Of a stretch of DNA of 64,000 nucleotides, positions 45,091 to 53,816 are shown one piece after another. The notes under the pieces are model-generated. The model did no database searches and was not told where the DNA came from. It saw only the letters and a list, made by a program, of their open reading frames with translations. Origin of the DNA: Hyphobacterium sp. SN044 (GTDB lineage: Bacteria > Pseudomonadota > Alphaproteobacteria > Caulobacterales > Maricaulaceae); the NCBI RefSeq assembly GCF_021864465.1, contig NZ_JAKKUV010000008.1, positions 32,690 through 96,689 on the forward strand. Reading direction: 5' to 3'. Position 1 is the first letter of the stretch. Each line of letters starts with the position of its first letter. Made by a program: the position numbers and the translations under genes.

Positions 45091-46271
45091 GGCGTTTCGT
45101 CCGGCCGGCGCTCGGCCGAAATATCGGTCTGGCGCGGTTCGCCAAGGGCGCTGATACCGCTGTCTTCCATGACCCAGATCGCGCCGCTTGGCCGCATCTG
45201 TGATGCAGGCAGGGCGCGGCCCGACGCCACGGCATCAGCGACACGGGCGCGCGGGCGCTCGCGCATGCGCGAGACGAAATGCGCGGAACGCAGCAGCGGG
45301 GTTGTGAAGAAGGTCCCGACCAGCTGACCTCCATCGGGCGACGATTGAGCCGGGCCATAGAGGCCAAGATCACCGCCATTCTCACCCAGAACGGACATCG
45401 ACATCAGCGGGCCGGGGTCGAGATACCAGCGGCCGCCGATCTCGACGAAGGCGAGGCAGATGAAGGGATCTGCGGTCGACGCGGCCGTCACCATTTGCGG
45501 GGACGGCGCGGCGAAGGCTGCGCATTCGGCCTCAAGACACAGGCAAGCGGCCGCAATGCGCGGCGTGAAGGGGTCTTCGGGGAAGGTGAGGATGATGGCG
45601 GGTCCGTCCGCCGCGTCTGCAAGGCGCGCGCGCCAGGCATGCGGACCGGTGAAGAGCAGCCAGCTCCCCCGGCTGCGTGGATCGGCGAAATCTGCGCCAA
45701 AGGCTGTGCGATCGGCCTCCGGAGCGAGGGCGACCAGCGCTTCCCGGTCGCGCGATTCGATGGCGGCGAAGGCTGCCGCCGCGATCCCGCCCAGTGGCGT
45801 TTCGGCGTCCAGCGCTGTGGCGTATGGCCGGTCCCAAAGCGTCTCCAGCGGCGGCGCGCGATAGCCAGCCGGCGGATCGTCGCTTCGCACTTCGACTCCC
45901 TCGACGATCAGAACGCCCTGACCGGCGAAGTTCGAACACCACCAGTCGGCCTGGGCGCAGCGATGATCGTATCGCGCAAAAACGCGGACGAAGCGCCGCT
46001 CATAGAGGTCCCGGCGGTCGAGCAAATGGTCCGGGACGACGATGGGAATGCCCTGGCCGAAACGGCCAGCCTCGAAATCCTCGCGCGTTGCGAAAAGGGT
46101 CCGGGCATAGTCGTCGAAGCTGACATGGCCGTCGATCGAGATCGTCCTGCCGTCAAACCCGGCGGGGTCGGCCAGGAAATCTGACATCGGCGTATTGAAT
46201 TGCGCGGCGGCCGGACCGGTCAGGCCCGCCCAGATCGCGCATACCAGCGCCGCTGCCCAGCCTGTTCTCAT
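45087..46271 (-). CDS. Hypothetical secreted protein
   Basis: A 394-residue protein I do not recognise. ATG 46271 gives a signal peptide (MRTGWAAALVCAIWAGLTGPAAAQ, cleavage near 24). The mature N-terminal part (DFLADPAGFDGRTISIDGHV, then a VPDHLLDRRDLYERRFV segment with DHRCAQADWWCSNF) looks like a small beta-barrel of the OB type, and the rest is rich in Ala, Pro and acidic residues with isolated cysteine pairs (CLCLEAEC). No catalytic motif was seen. Its last four bases overlap the alkB stop region on the other strand. Confidence 0.65.
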   Translation of the reverse strand: MRTGWAAALVCAIWAGLTGPAAAQFNTPMSDFLADPAGFDGRTISIDGHVSFDDYARTLFATREDFEAGRFGQGIPIVVPDHLLDRRDLYERRFVRVFARYDHRCAQADWWCSNFAGQGVLIVEGVEVRSDDPPAGYRAPPLETLWDRPYATALDAETPLGGIAAAAFAAIESRDREALVALAPEADRTAFGADFADPRSRGSWLLFTGPHAWRARLADAADGPAIILTFPEDPFTPRIAAACLCLEAECAAFAAPSPQMVTAASTADPFICLAFVEIGGRWYLDPGPLMSMSVLGENGGDLGLYGPAQSSPDGGQLVGTFFTTPLLRSAHFVSRMRERPRARVADAVASGRALPASQMRPSGAIWVMEDSGISALGEPRQTDISAERRPDETP

Positions 46272-46368
46272 GATCCGTCCTCCCCGGGGCACAGGCTAGC
46301 CGGGGCGGGAGCGTGTGACGAGATACAAGATTTGCCACAATCGCCTGTCAGAGTGAGAACCGATTCGA

Positions 46369-46392
46369 CCCGCCGGCCTTTCATCCGGCGGG
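46369..46392. other. GC-rich hairpin in the 5' leader of the glycine-zipper gene
   Basis: CCCGCCGG at 46369-46376 and CCGGCGGG at 46385-46392 are perfect complements with an 8-nt spacer. The repeat starts 53 bp before the ATG at 46422 and is followed by ATTT. It may be a leader hairpin or weak attenuator, or an mRNA-stabilising element. Confidence 0.5.
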
Positions 46393-46421
46393 ATTTCCTC
46401 GACCCGTGAAAGGATCGCACG

Positions 46422-46772
46422 ATGAAAAAGCTTCTGATCGCACTGACGGCCCTGCCGCTGATGGCCTGCACCCAGACCGGCAATGTGGAGCGCGGCGCAC
46501 TCTCCGGCGCGGCGCTGGGCGCGGCGGCCGGAGCCATTATCGGCAACAATACCGGGTCCGGCGATGCCGAGACCGGCGCGATCATCGGCGGCATCGTCGG
46601 TGCGGCCGGCGGAGCCTATGCCGGGTGCCGGGCCGATGGCGGTTGCCGCTGGAACCAGAACAATCCGCAGCATTCCGAGCAGTACTGGGACCCGCAGGCG
46701 CGGCAATACTATTATTTCAACCGCCAGGACGGCTGCACCTATTGGGTGAACGGTCAGTTCCGCGGCTGCTGA
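46422..46772 (+). CDS. Glycine-zipper lipoprotein
   Basis: A 116-residue lipoprotein with lipobox LPLMAC (Cys16). Residues 25-68 form a glycine zipper (GALSGAALGAAAGAIIGNN and TGAIIGGIVGAAGGAYAG), typical of 17-kDa-antigen-like or OsmB/YMGG outer-membrane proteins. A cysteine-containing C-terminal part with repeated YW/QYYY aromatic residues (QYWDPQARQYYYF) follows. It probably sits in the outer membrane and supports envelope stability. AGGA precedes the ATG. Its TGA is back to back with the convergent gene's stop. Confidence 0.85.
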   Translation: MKKLLIALTALPLMACTQTGNVERGALSGAALGAAAGAIIGNNTGSGDAETGAIIGGIVGAAGGAYAGCRADGGCRWNQNNPQHSEQYWDPQARQYYYFNRQDGCTYWVNGQFRGC

Positions 46773-47690
46773 TCAATTTTCCGGCTGACGCGCGAGGCTG
46801 AAGGGTTCGCTCCAGTAAGTCTCGCGCCACGCCGCCCCGGCGCGCTCCAGAAGGTGCGCTTCGGCGGCGCCGAGCGCATAGACGGTGACGCGCCGCCAGC
46901 CGGCGAGGTCCATGCCGGCGAGCTCCTGCAGCATGCGCCGCAACTCCTCGCCGACCTGACGCTGGCGGCCTGACAGGCGCGCCAGTTCGTATTCGGTCCA
47001 GCGAGCCGCGCCCTCCTTCCACATCTGGAATTCGTAATAGCGCGCATCGCGCTGCGACACCGACGCCATGAAATCCGCGCGCGCCTGCCGGTAGGCGGCA
47101 TGGGCGGCGGGGAAGGCGTCGTTATCGGCTTCGAGGGCCGCGGCAGCGGCGTCCGCCCAGGCGCGAAGCGCCTCGCCCGCTTCCGGGTCGTCATAGGGGA
47201 AGGGGTAGTTCAGCATCCACATGCCGGACGTGTCGCCGTCATGCAGGTCGAGCGCGAGCGCGCCTGCCCAGGCGCCCGGCTGCGCGTCCTGCATCTGATG
47301 GAAATGTTCGTGCAGCAGGGTGAACATCCAGCCGGACGGGGATTTGCCGGTCGCCTCCGGCGTGCCGACGACGATGGTCGGGATGCCGTCGACGGCGGGA
47401 AAGCTGGCCAGGAAGTTCGCCGGGAATTGCCGCTCACGCGTCGCCGTTTCGCACCCGGTTGCGGGGTCGATCCCGGCCGGCGCGAATCCCTCGCCCGCGC
47501 CTTCGCTGCAGACCAGCGTCTCGGTTTCGCCGTCGATCAGGAGGATCTGGAAGGGCGCATCGGCGAAGCCCGGCCAGACCCGCTCCCCCTCGGCTTCGGC
47601 AATGGCGCGCGCTTCGGCGTAGAGCGCCAACGGATCGACCGCGTCCGGGCCGGCGGCCTGCAGGGCAATGGCGGCGAGTATGGGCGTCAT
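46773..47690 (-). CDS. HExxH-containing probable exported zinc peptidase
   Basis: A 305-residue protein with a short hydrophobic start (MTPILAAIALQAAGPDA). HEHFH at 127-131 within TLLHEHFHQMQ is a canonical zinc-peptidase helix, and Glu226 in WKEGAARWTEYE is a suitable third ligand, as in gluzincin-type enzymes. Paired cysteines (Cys61, Cys80) could form a disulphide. I do not recognise the family beyond this. A second HExxH protein lies divergently 145 bp away and shares the helix-plus-distant-Glu layout but little sequence. ATG 47690 gives the best N-terminus. Confidence 0.72.
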   Translation of the reverse strand: MTPILAAIALQAAGPDAVDPLALYAEARAIAEAEGERVWPGFADAPFQILLIDGETETLVCSEGAGEGFAPAGIDPATGCETATRERQFPANFLASFPAVDGIPTIVVGTPEATGKSPSGWMFTLLHEHFHQMQDAQPGAWAGALALDLHDGDTSGMWMLNYPFPYDDPEAGEALRAWADAAAAALEADNDAFPAAHAAYRQARADFMASVSQRDARYYEFQMWKEGAARWTEYELARLSGRQRQVGEELRRMLQELAGMDLAGWRRVTVYALGAAEAHLLERAGAAWRETYWSEPFSLARQPEN

Positions 47691-47834
47691 GATTCCCCCT
47701 TCGATCTGACCCGGTCCTTTCTTGCCTGGCGTCACATGACGGGAGACCGGCCCGGATATGAAGTTTTCGTGAGGCAGGTGCCGCGGGCACCCGGGGCGGC
47801 TAGGGTCACCCCGGGAAGGGAGAAAGGCACCCTC

Positions 47835-48935
47835 ATGAAAACCCTGATCACCGCAGCGCTCGCTGCGGGGCTGACGGCGGCCACAGCCTCCGCCGAGGAC
47901 TTACCGTGCGGCAATTTCGCCATCGGTTTCGACTTTACCGCGCTCGACGCGCTGACCCCGATCCTGCGGGGCGAGGGCGGGGAAGCCGCCATTGATGCGG
48001 CGCTGGACCTGCCGTCGGTGCAGGCCATCGTGCGCAAGCAAACGCAAATCCACGAGGACCGGTCGACATCCGGGCGTCTGCGTGAGGAGCTGGTCGCGTG
48101 GCAGGCCGGTACCGAAGCGGACATTGAAGACCCGGTCTATCCCTTCCCGGATGATGAAACGCTTGATGCGATGGAGGCGGCGCTGACGGCGCTGCGCGCC
48201 GATCCGGACGCGCTGATGGCGCCGGCGTGCGAGCGGCTGTCGGCCTATGTGCCCGCCGGGTACGACACGCCGTTGCAGAGCGTTTTCGTGATGGGGGTGA
48301 ATTCAGCCGGTTTCGCCTTTGGCGACCCGGTCCTCTATATCGGCTTTCACCGCATGCATGACGATCTGCCCGCGCTGGAGCTGGTGCTCGTTCACGAGCT
48401 CTATCACGGCGCGCAAGGCGCGATGCGGCCGGTTCCCGAAGGCCTCGAAGAAGCCTTGAGCGATACCGACTGGCGGGCGCTGCAATATCTCAATTACGGC
48501 TATCTTGAAGGCAGTGCGACCTGGGTCGCCGACCCGGCCGACTTCGAGGGTGACGGGGAGATGCTGGCCTATTTCCAGGAACGGCTGGCGCGCGGCGTCA
48601 ATGAGCGCGCCAACCTCTTCACCCTGTTCGAGGCCTCGCTCTACCAGCTGGCCAACGATCCCACGACCGATCCGCTGCGGCACTACTTTGCAGGCTTCAC
48701 CGGGGAAGAGCGCAATTACAATGTCGGCTACATCATCGCGCGCGAGATCGAAGCGAATTACGGCCGCGAGCGGCTGGCGGAGGTGATGCGCGAATCGCCG
48801 ACCGTTTTCTATCGGCTCTATGCCGAGGCGGAGAATCGCAACGGACCGGAACTGAGCGACACCTTCATCGGTATTCTCGACCGGATCGACGCGGCGCTGG
48901 CAGCAACCGGGATTGATCCGGTTCCCGGCCCATAA
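47835..48935 (+). CDS. HExxH-containing secreted protein, putative zinc peptidase (DUF5700-like)
   Basis: A 366-residue exported protein with signal peptide MKTLITAALAAGLTAATASA. HELYH at 187-191 (ELVLVHELYHGAQG) and Glu225 in YGYLEGSATWVADP make a gluzincin-like zinc site; the layout resembles DUF5700 putative peptidases of bacteria. The N-terminal 170 residues are helical, with the conserved-looking YIGFHRMHDDLPALE before the active helix. ATG 47835 is chosen; the frame extends far upstream antisense to its divergent neighbour, another HExxH protein. GGGAG lies about ten bases upstream. Confidence 0.75.
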   Translation: MKTLITAALAAGLTAATASAEDLPCGNFAIGFDFTALDALTPILRGEGGEAAIDAALDLPSVQAIVRKQTQIHEDRSTSGRLREELVAWQAGTEADIEDPVYPFPDDETLDAMEAALTALRADPDALMAPACERLSAYVPAGYDTPLQSVFVMGVNSAGFAFGDPVLYIGFHRMHDDLPALELVLVHELYHGAQGAMRPVPEGLEEALSDTDWRALQYLNYGYLEGSATWVADPADFEGDGEMLAYFQERLARGVNERANLFTLFEASLYQLANDPTTDPLRHYFAGFTGEERNYNVGYIIAREIEANYGRERLAEVMRESPTVFYRLYAEAENRNGPELSDTFIGILDRIDAALAATGIDPVPGP

Positions 48936-48984
48936 GGCGGTTCCGTTTACTGCGAATTCACCATGGCGCGCCCACAAATCCGCC

Positions 48985-49545
48985 ATGGGGCTGAACCGAC
49001 TGATACCGATGCTGTTCGCCGCGCTGGTGCTGGCCGCACCGGTTGCTGCGCAGGACGCGCCGACGCCGTCAGGCTTTCCCGTGCCGCGCTTCGTGTCGCT
49101 GAAGGCGGGCGTCGCGAATGGAAGGGCGGGACCGGAACAGGCGCATCCGATCGTGTGGCGCTATGTGCGGGCCGGCCTGCCGATGGAGGTGATCGCGGAA
49201 ACCGCCGACTGGCGCCGCGTGCGCGATCCGGACGGCGAGGTGACTTGGATGCATCGCAGCCTTTTGTCCGCGCGCCGTTCGGTGATTGCGCTCAGCGAAA
49301 CACCGCTTCTGGCGCGGCCGGCCGCCGATGCTCCGGTCGAGGCCGTGGCGGACACAGGGGCCGTGATGTGGCTGGAACGCTGCCGCGACGGCTGGTGCCG
49401 GATCGAGGCGCAGGGCCATCGCGGCTGGGCCGATGTTTCAACCTTATGGGGCATTTATGACAGCGAGCGGGACGGGTCCGCTGCCGCAGCGCAGCGCAGC
49501 CCCGCCTTGAGCGCCTCCGCCCCCCATGATACCGCTCCGGGCTGA
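48985..49545 (+). CDS. Secreted SH3-like domain protein
   Basis: A 186-residue exported protein with signal peptide ([18 protein letters not shown]). Two bacterial SH3-type repeats are visible: one at [24 protein letters not shown] to GEVTWMHRS, a second from [16 protein letters not shown] to [14 protein letters not shown], each with an aromatic-tryptophan pair (typical text parts only). Such domains bind peptidoglycan or stabilise larger envelope proteins. The C-terminus is Ser/Ala-rich and unstructured. In many alphaproteobacteria an SH3 protein of this type lies upstream of irr and fabA; here fabA follows directly and no irr gene is present between them. Confidence 0.83.
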   Translation: MGLNRLIPMLFAALVLAAPVAAQDAPTPSGFPVPRFVSLKAGVANGRAGPEQAHPIVWRYVRAGLPMEVIAETADWRRVRDPDGEVTWMHRSLLSARRSVIALSETPLLARPAADAPVEAVADTGAVMWLERCRDGWCRIEAQGHRGWADVSTLWGIYDSERDGSAAAAQRSPALSASAPHDTAPG

Positions 49546-49567
49546 CACATATTGACCGCCGGGATGC

Positions 49568-49610
49568 CGGGCCTTCGGGCCCGACTTCAAGTGTTCCGGC
49601 CCCGACCGGA
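49568..49610 (+). promoter_or_regulatory. Two tandem hairpins in the fabA leader
   Basis: CGGGCC-TTCG-GGCCCG at 49568-49583 is a perfect stem with a UUCG tetraloop. TCCGG-N6-CCGGA at 49595-49610 forms a second hairpin ending six bases before the fabA ATG. No Shine-Dalgarno sequence is visible between the second hairpin and the start. The pair may end the SH3 transcript or control fabA translation. Confidence 0.45.
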
Positions 49611-49616
49611 CACGGT

Positions 49617-50153
49617 ATGACCGAAAGACTTCATTCGCTTGGTATCGACGACCTGATGCGCTCTGCCCGCGGCGAGTTGCACGGCCCTGAAAACGGCAAG
49701 CTGCCGGCCCCGCCCATGCTGATGTTCGACCGCATCACCTCCATCACGGAGGAGGGCGGCGCACACGGCAAGGGCCAGGCCGTTGCCGAACTCGACATCC
49801 ACCCGGACCTCTGGTTCTTCCAGTGCCACTTCCTGGGCGATCCGGTGATGCCGGGCTGTCTCGGCCTCGACGCCATGTGGCAATTGCTGGGCTTCTGGCT
49901 CGTCTGGCGCGGCATGCCCGGGCGCGGCCGCGCGCTGGGCGTCGGCGAGGTGAAGTTCACCGGCCAGGTGACGCCGGACATCAAGACGGTCCGTTATGAA
50001 GTCGATCTGAGCCGGGTCATCGACCGCCGCCTGAAAATGGGCATTGGCGAGGGCAAGGTGTTTGCCGACGACAAGCTGATCTACACGGCCAGCGATCTGC
50101 GCGTCGGCCTGTTTTCCGCAGACCAGATGAAAGCGGACGGTGCCGGCGCCTGA
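49617..50153 (+). CDS. fabA: 3-hydroxydecanoyl-ACP dehydratase/isomerase FabA
   Basis: A 178-residue hot-dog-fold enzyme that dehydrates 3-hydroxydecanoyl-ACP and isomerises it to the cis-3 form, the entry to anaerobic-type unsaturated fatty acid synthesis. The catalytic His is in [14 protein letters not shown] and the aspartate in [20 protein letters not shown] near residue 36 is the family start. Gene order fabA-fabB-fabI is the classical operon of alphaproteobacteria. The leader holds two hairpins and no clear ribosome-binding site. Confidence 0.96.
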   Translation: MTERLHSLGIDDLMRSARGELHGPENGKLPAPPMLMFDRITSITEEGGAHGKGQAVAELDIHPDLWFFQCHFLGDPVMPGCLGLDAMWQLLGFWLVWRGMPGRGRALGVGEVKFTGQVTPDIKTVRYEVDLSRVIDRRLKMGIGEGKVFADDKLIYTASDLRVGLFSADQMKADGAGA

Positions 50154-50189
50154 CCGGCGGACCGGACCGAAACTCAAGAGGAGTAAGGC

Positions 50190-51404
50190 ATGCGTCGTGT
50201 CGTGGTGACGGGTCTCGGCGTGATTTCCCCCATCGGCAACACTGCCGGAGAGGTCACGCAATCCCTGAAGGACGGCCGCAGCGGAATCCGCCACATGGAG
50301 GATTTCGCCCGTCTGAACTTCAAATGCCATGTCGGGGCCAAGCCGGACATCGATCCGGCCGAACATGTCGACAAGCGCGTCTACCGCTTCATGGGCGAGG
50401 GCGCGGGCTGGAATTACATGGCGATGCAGCAGGCAATCGCCGATGCGGGCCTGGAAGACGCCACCGTCTCCAATCCGCGCACGGGGATCATCATGGGATC
50501 GGGCGGCCCCTCGGCCGGCACGATCATCGATGCCGCCGACATCACGCGGGACAAGGGTCCGCGCCGGATCGGACCGTTCGCGGTCCCCAAGGCGATGAGC
50601 TCGACCGCCTCGGCGACGCTGGCGACGCCGTTCAAGATTCTCGGCGTGAACTACTCGATCACCTCGGCCTGCACGACCTCGCTGCACTGCGTCGGCGCGG
50701 CGGCGGAGCAGATCCAGTGGGGCAAGCAGGACGTCATGTTCGCGGGCGGCTGCGAGGAGAATCACTGGGGCCTCTACAACCTCTTCGACGCCATGGGCGC
50801 GATGTCGACCAAGTACAACGACACGCCGGAGGAGGCTTCCCGGCCCTTCGACAAGGACCGCGACGGTTTCGTCGGCGGCGGCGGGGCGGGCGTGCTGGTG
50901 CTCGAGGAATACGAGGCGGCGAAGAAGCGCGGCGCGAAAATCTATGCCGAAATCACCGGTTATGGCGCGACCTCGGACGGCTATGACATGGTCGCCCCGT
51001 CGGGCGAGGGCGCGATCCGCTCGATGAAGCTGGCGCTCGAAACCGTGAAGGCCGCGCCGGACTATCTCAATCCGCACGCCACGGCGACGCCGGTCGGCGA
51101 CATCGCGGAAATGAAGGCAGTGAAAGAGGTGTTCGGCGGCAATGCGCCGATGATCTCCGGCACCAAGGCGATGACCGGCCATGCGCTGGGCGCCGCGGGC
51201 GTGCATGAGGCGATCTACACGCTGCTGATGATGCAGCACGGCTTTGTCGCGCCGTCGATCAACTGTTTCGAGATGGATCCGGAGATCGCGGAACTCGATC
51301 TGCCGATCGTGACGGAAACGCGCGATGCGGCGATCAACACCGCCATGTCCAATTCCTTCGGCTTTGGCGGGACGAACGGCACCGTCGTCTTCTCCAAGGT
51401 CTAG
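50190..51404 (+). CDS. fabB: 3-oxoacyl-ACP synthase I FabB
   Basis: A 404-residue condensing enzyme that elongates cis-3-decenoyl-ACP and longer chains. The nucleophilic cysteine is in [16 protein letters not shown]; the two catalytic histidines are in [11 protein letters not shown] and [10 protein letters not shown]; the lysine lies in the KAMTGH motif. A strong AGGAG ribosome-binding site precedes the ATG by seven bases. Together with fabA it commits carbon to unsaturated fatty acids. It ends 18 bp before fabI. Confidence 0.97.
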   Translation: MRRVVVTGLGVISPIGNTAGEVTQSLKDGRSGIRHMEDFARLNFKCHVGAKPDIDPAEHVDKRVYRFMGEGAGWNYMAMQQAIADAGLEDATVSNPRTGIIMGSGGPSAGTIIDAADITRDKGPRRIGPFAVPKAMSSTASATLATPFKILGVNYSITSACTTSLHCVGAAAEQIQWGKQDVMFAGGCEENHWGLYNLFDAMGAMSTKYNDTPEEASRPFDKDRDGFVGGGGAGVLVLEEYEAAKKRGAKIYAEITGYGATSDGYDMVAPSGEGAIRSMKLALETVKAAPDYLNPHATATPVGDIAEMKAVKEVFGGNAPMISGTKAMTGHALGAAGVHEAIYTLLMMQHGFVAPSINCFEMDPEIAELDLPIVTETRDAAINTAMSNSFGFGGTNGTVVFSKV

Positions 51405-51422
51405 AGCTCAAGCGAGGCTTTC

Positions 51423-52244
51423 ATGTCCGACGTGACTTTCCCCAAGGGCGATCTGATGAAGGGCAAGCGCGGGCTTGTCATGGGCGTCGCCAACAAGAAT
51501 TCGATTGCCTGGGGCATTGCCCAGCAGCTCGCCGCGCAGGGCGCGGAACTGGCCTTCTCCTATCAGGGCGAGGCGCTGGAGCGCCGGGTGCGCCCGCTGG
51601 TGGAAAGCCTCGGCGGCGAACCCTTCATGCTCTCCGCCGACGTCACGGACGATGCCTCGATGGATGCCTGTTTCGCGGCGATCGAGAAGAAGTGGGGCAA
51701 GATGGACTTCCTGGTCCACGCCATCGCCTTCGCCGGCAAGGATGAGCTGGTCGGCTCTTTCACCGAGAACACGACGCGCGAGGGCTGGCGCCGGGCGATG
51801 GAAATCTCGGCCTTCTCCTTCGTCGATGCGGGCAAGCGCGCCTCGCGCCTGATGCCGGATGGCGGATCGATGATCACGCTGACCTATCTCGGGTCGGAGC
51901 GGGTCGTGCCGTCCTACAATGTGATGGGGGTCGCCAAGGCGGCGCTCGAGGCCTCGACGCGCTACATGGCGCGCGATCTCGGCCCCGCCGGCATCCGCGT
52001 CAACGCGCTGTCGGCCGGGCCGATGCGGACGCTGGCCATGGCCGGCATCACCGGCGGCAAGGCGCTGATGCGCACCGGCCGCGAATGGTCGATGATGAAG
52101 GAAGACACGCGCATGGAAGGTGTCGCCGGCGCGGCGCTCTACCTCCTCTCAGACCTCGGTCATTCCTGCACGGGTGAGACGCTCCACGTCGATGCCGGCT
52201 TCCACGCGGTCGCCGTGCCGTCGATGGAGGGGGATGAGGAGTAG
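51423..52244 (+). CDS. fabI: Enoyl-ACP reductase (NADH) FabI
   Basis: A 273-residue short-chain reductase of the FabI subtype. It starts with KGKRGLVMGVANKNSIAWGIA, the NAD-binding loop of FabI, and the catalytic pair Tyr-Lys has the FabI spacing Y-x6-K in SYNVMGVAKAALE. The conserved RVNALSAGPMRTLA follows. It performs the last reduction step of fatty acid elongation and is the triclosan-type target. The restriction endonuclease gene begins 20 bp after its stop, so read-through from the fab transcript is possible. Confidence 0.96.
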   Translation: MSDVTFPKGDLMKGKRGLVMGVANKNSIAWGIAQQLAAQGAELAFSYQGEALERRVRPLVESLGGEPFMLSADVTDDASMDACFAAIEKKWGKMDFLVHAIAFAGKDELVGSFTENTTREGWRRAMEISAFSFVDAGKRASRLMPDGGSMITLTYLGSERVVPSYNVMGVAKAALEASTRYMARDLGPAGIRVNALSAGPMRTLAMAGITGGKALMRTGREWSMMKEDTRMEGVAGAALYLLSDLGHSCTGETLHVDAGFHAVAVPSMEGDEE

Positions 52245-52264
52245 GTGTTGATCGGGTTGGTCAC

Positions 52265-53047
52265 ATGTTCGAAGAGCTCAAAGAACTTGGGTATGACTTA
52301 AAGTTCAGCCACCATGCTGATGCGCTGATCGCATCAAGCTTCCAGGCAGTTGAATGGGAAATTTCTACGGTTCTAAGGGATTTCCGAATACCGTTGTCTT
52401 CCCTTGTGGGAAGTGGTGGCGGTGTGACCAAGGGAACCCAGAAACTTCGAGATGAGCTATATCGAATTGGATGGGTAAAAAAGACAATTCAAACGAGAAA
52501 GTACATTGTAGAATACAAAGGGACGCCGGGCGTTAAAAGTTATAAGGAAATAAGCTCTGAAGAAACTGCTGTTCTTAGTCATGAGGTGGATCACGTTAAG
52601 ACATTTGCGAGCGGCAGGGTTCTTCTTGAAATAGAGTGGAACAACAAAGATCCCTTTTTTGATAGAGACTTAGAAAATTTTAAGCGTCTTCACGCCGACG
52701 GTGCGGCGAGCTTTGGTATCATAATTACCAGAGGCAAAAGTTTTCAGGATAACATCGAGCGCGTTGTCGGCGACTTCGCGGAGAAAGTGGGAATCGGGTC
52801 GATCACGGACTTACAGAAAAACAAACTTTCCCGAACAGATCGCCAGAGAAAGGCGATTCCTGCCGCCGTCCAAAAATGTGGCGGTAACTTTGCGAGAGGT
52901 TGGGCGAACGCATTTGTATCCGACAAATACGGTGCCGCGACCACTCACTGGGCGAAATTGGATGATCGCATTTCAAGAGGCGTTGGAAGTCCATCGCCGC
53001 TTGTTGCTATTGGAATACCAATAGATGCCATCGATATTGCTAGGTGA
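52265..53047 (+). CDS. BglII-family type II restriction endonuclease
   Basis: A 260-residue protein with markedly low GC (about 30-35 percent in several 60-base stretches such as 52441-52500 and 52621-52680, against some 65 percent around it). The centre EVDHVKTFASGRVLLEIEW and NNKDPFFDRDLENFKRLH match the catalytic core of the BglII/BstYI endonuclease family: Asp109, Glu122, Glu124 and Lys128 are candidate metal and active-site residues. BglII-type enzymes cut AGATCT or RGATCY; the exact site here is unknown. The partner methyltransferase lies tail to tail two bases away. Its start 20 bp after fabI suggests possible read-through expression. Confidence 0.85.
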   Translation: MFEELKELGYDLKFSHHADALIASSFQAVEWEISTVLRDFRIPLSSLVGSGGGVTKGTQKLRDELYRIGWVKKTIQTRKYIVEYKGTPGVKSYKEISSEETAVLSHEVDHVKTFASGRVLLEIEWNNKDPFFDRDLENFKRLHADGAASFGIIITRGKSFQDNIERVVGDFAEKVGIGSITDLQKNKLSRTDRQRKAIPAAVQKCGGNFARGWANAFVSDKYGAATTHWAKLDDRISRGVGSPSPLVAIGIPIDAIDIAR

Positions 53048-53049
53048 AA

Positions 53050-53682
53050 TTACTCCGCCGCTGTCGCGACAGATGAATTGTAGGCGTAGGTTTTCCAGTC
53101 GGGCTTGTACTCCGCATCAGCTTGGTTGCCCCAAACCGTCCAGCCTGGACGTCCGCCTCTGGCAAACATCTCCAAAAAAGGCCCGCGACTACAGGCTTCG
53201 ATAATATCGTACTGCTCGTCGGGTTTGCGCGAATGTTCGCGCTTTCGCGTTGCAAGGAAGTTCACTTGCCTGCGCCCCGGGGCGAGGGTTCGCGCCTTCT
53301 TTCCGCGAACGCCGAACAACAATAGTTCGGTTACGTTACGGAAATAGAATCCCACTCCGCGGCCATCCGGTCCGCCGTCCTTGCGGATTTTTTCCCAAAC
53401 GATGTTCGATTTGTATTCAAAGCCCCATGCATCCATGACCTTAAGGCCGTCAGGAAGCAACGCATTTGGTACCCACAAATAGAGGTGAGCAGGCTCGACA
53501 GCGACGTCGGCAACCGGCAAATCGCAGATATCCGAAAGAGACATCGTCCCGTAGCGGGATAGCCGTCGATGTTCTGGTGCCACCTTCCCCGTTCGATTTG
53601 TGAATTGCCACGGCGGATCGGCTAGGATCGTGTGAAACTTCGATCCACGGAGCTTGTTCGCAAAGTCCAAGGTCGCGTCCAT
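53050..53682 (-). CDS. MT-A70 family DNA adenine methyltransferase
   Basis: A 210-residue N6-adenine methyltransferase from ATG 53682; a TTG three codons upstream is possible. The catalytic motif DPPW is at residues 22-25 (HTILADPPWQF), and YLWVPNALLPDGLKVMDAWGFEYK, then the NVTELLLFGVRG segment, are typical of the MT-A70 group that includes M.MunI. GC is lower than in neighbouring genes. Placed tail to tail with a BglII-family nuclease, it is the natural protecting enzyme of a type II restriction-modification system. Its own promoter region (53683-53764) is separate from the fab transcript, so protection does not depend on it. Confidence 0.87.
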   Translation of the reverse strand: MDATLDFANKLRGSKFHTILADPPWQFTNRTGKVAPEHRRLSRYGTMSLSDICDLPVADVAVEPAHLYLWVPNALLPDGLKVMDAWGFEYKSNIVWEKIRKDGGPDGRGVGFYFRNVTELLLFGVRGKKARTLAPGRRQVNFLATRKREHSRKPDEQYDIIEACSRGPFLEMFARGGRPGWTVWGNQADAEYKPDWKTYAYNSSVATAAE

Positions 53683-53700
53683 CGACTTCAATTAGATCCT

Positions 53701-53753
53701 GATTTGTTCCGATGTCTGAACCTTACCAGCGTTCGAATCAAATTCAACAAATC
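53701..53753. promoter_or_regulatory. Inverted repeat upstream of the MT-A70 methyltransferase gene
   Basis: GATTTGTT at 53701-53708 and AACAAATC at 53746-53753 are perfect complements 37 bases apart, in the AT-rich upstream region of the methyltransferase. It could be a regulatory dyad or mark an island border; no integrase or tRNA target is present. Confidence 0.4.
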
Positions 53754-53764
53754 GTTCTTCAGAA

Positions 53765-53794
53765 AAAAGCCCCGGCGTTTCCACCGGGGCTTTT
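53765..53794 (-). terminator. Rho-independent terminator of the S9 peptidase gene
   Basis: AAAAGCCCCGG at 53765-53775 pairs with CCGGGGCTTTT at 53784-53794 around an 8-nt loop; on the minus strand a run of six T follows. It is 23 bases after the minus-strand peptidase stop. The stem is symmetric enough to act on the plus strand too and marks the right border of the low-GC island. Confidence 0.88.
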
Positions 53795-53816
53795 CAGTGT
53801 GTGAGACGGGCGGGTG

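Noticed and set aside
47100-48935. 611-codon extension of the second HExxH gene
   Set aside because: The upstream part is antisense to the first HExxH gene, and a normal signal peptide begins at 47835.
52245-53764. Restriction-modification island considered as part of a prophage or integrative element
   Set aside because: No integrase, phage structural gene, direct-repeat border or intact tRNA target was found next to it.
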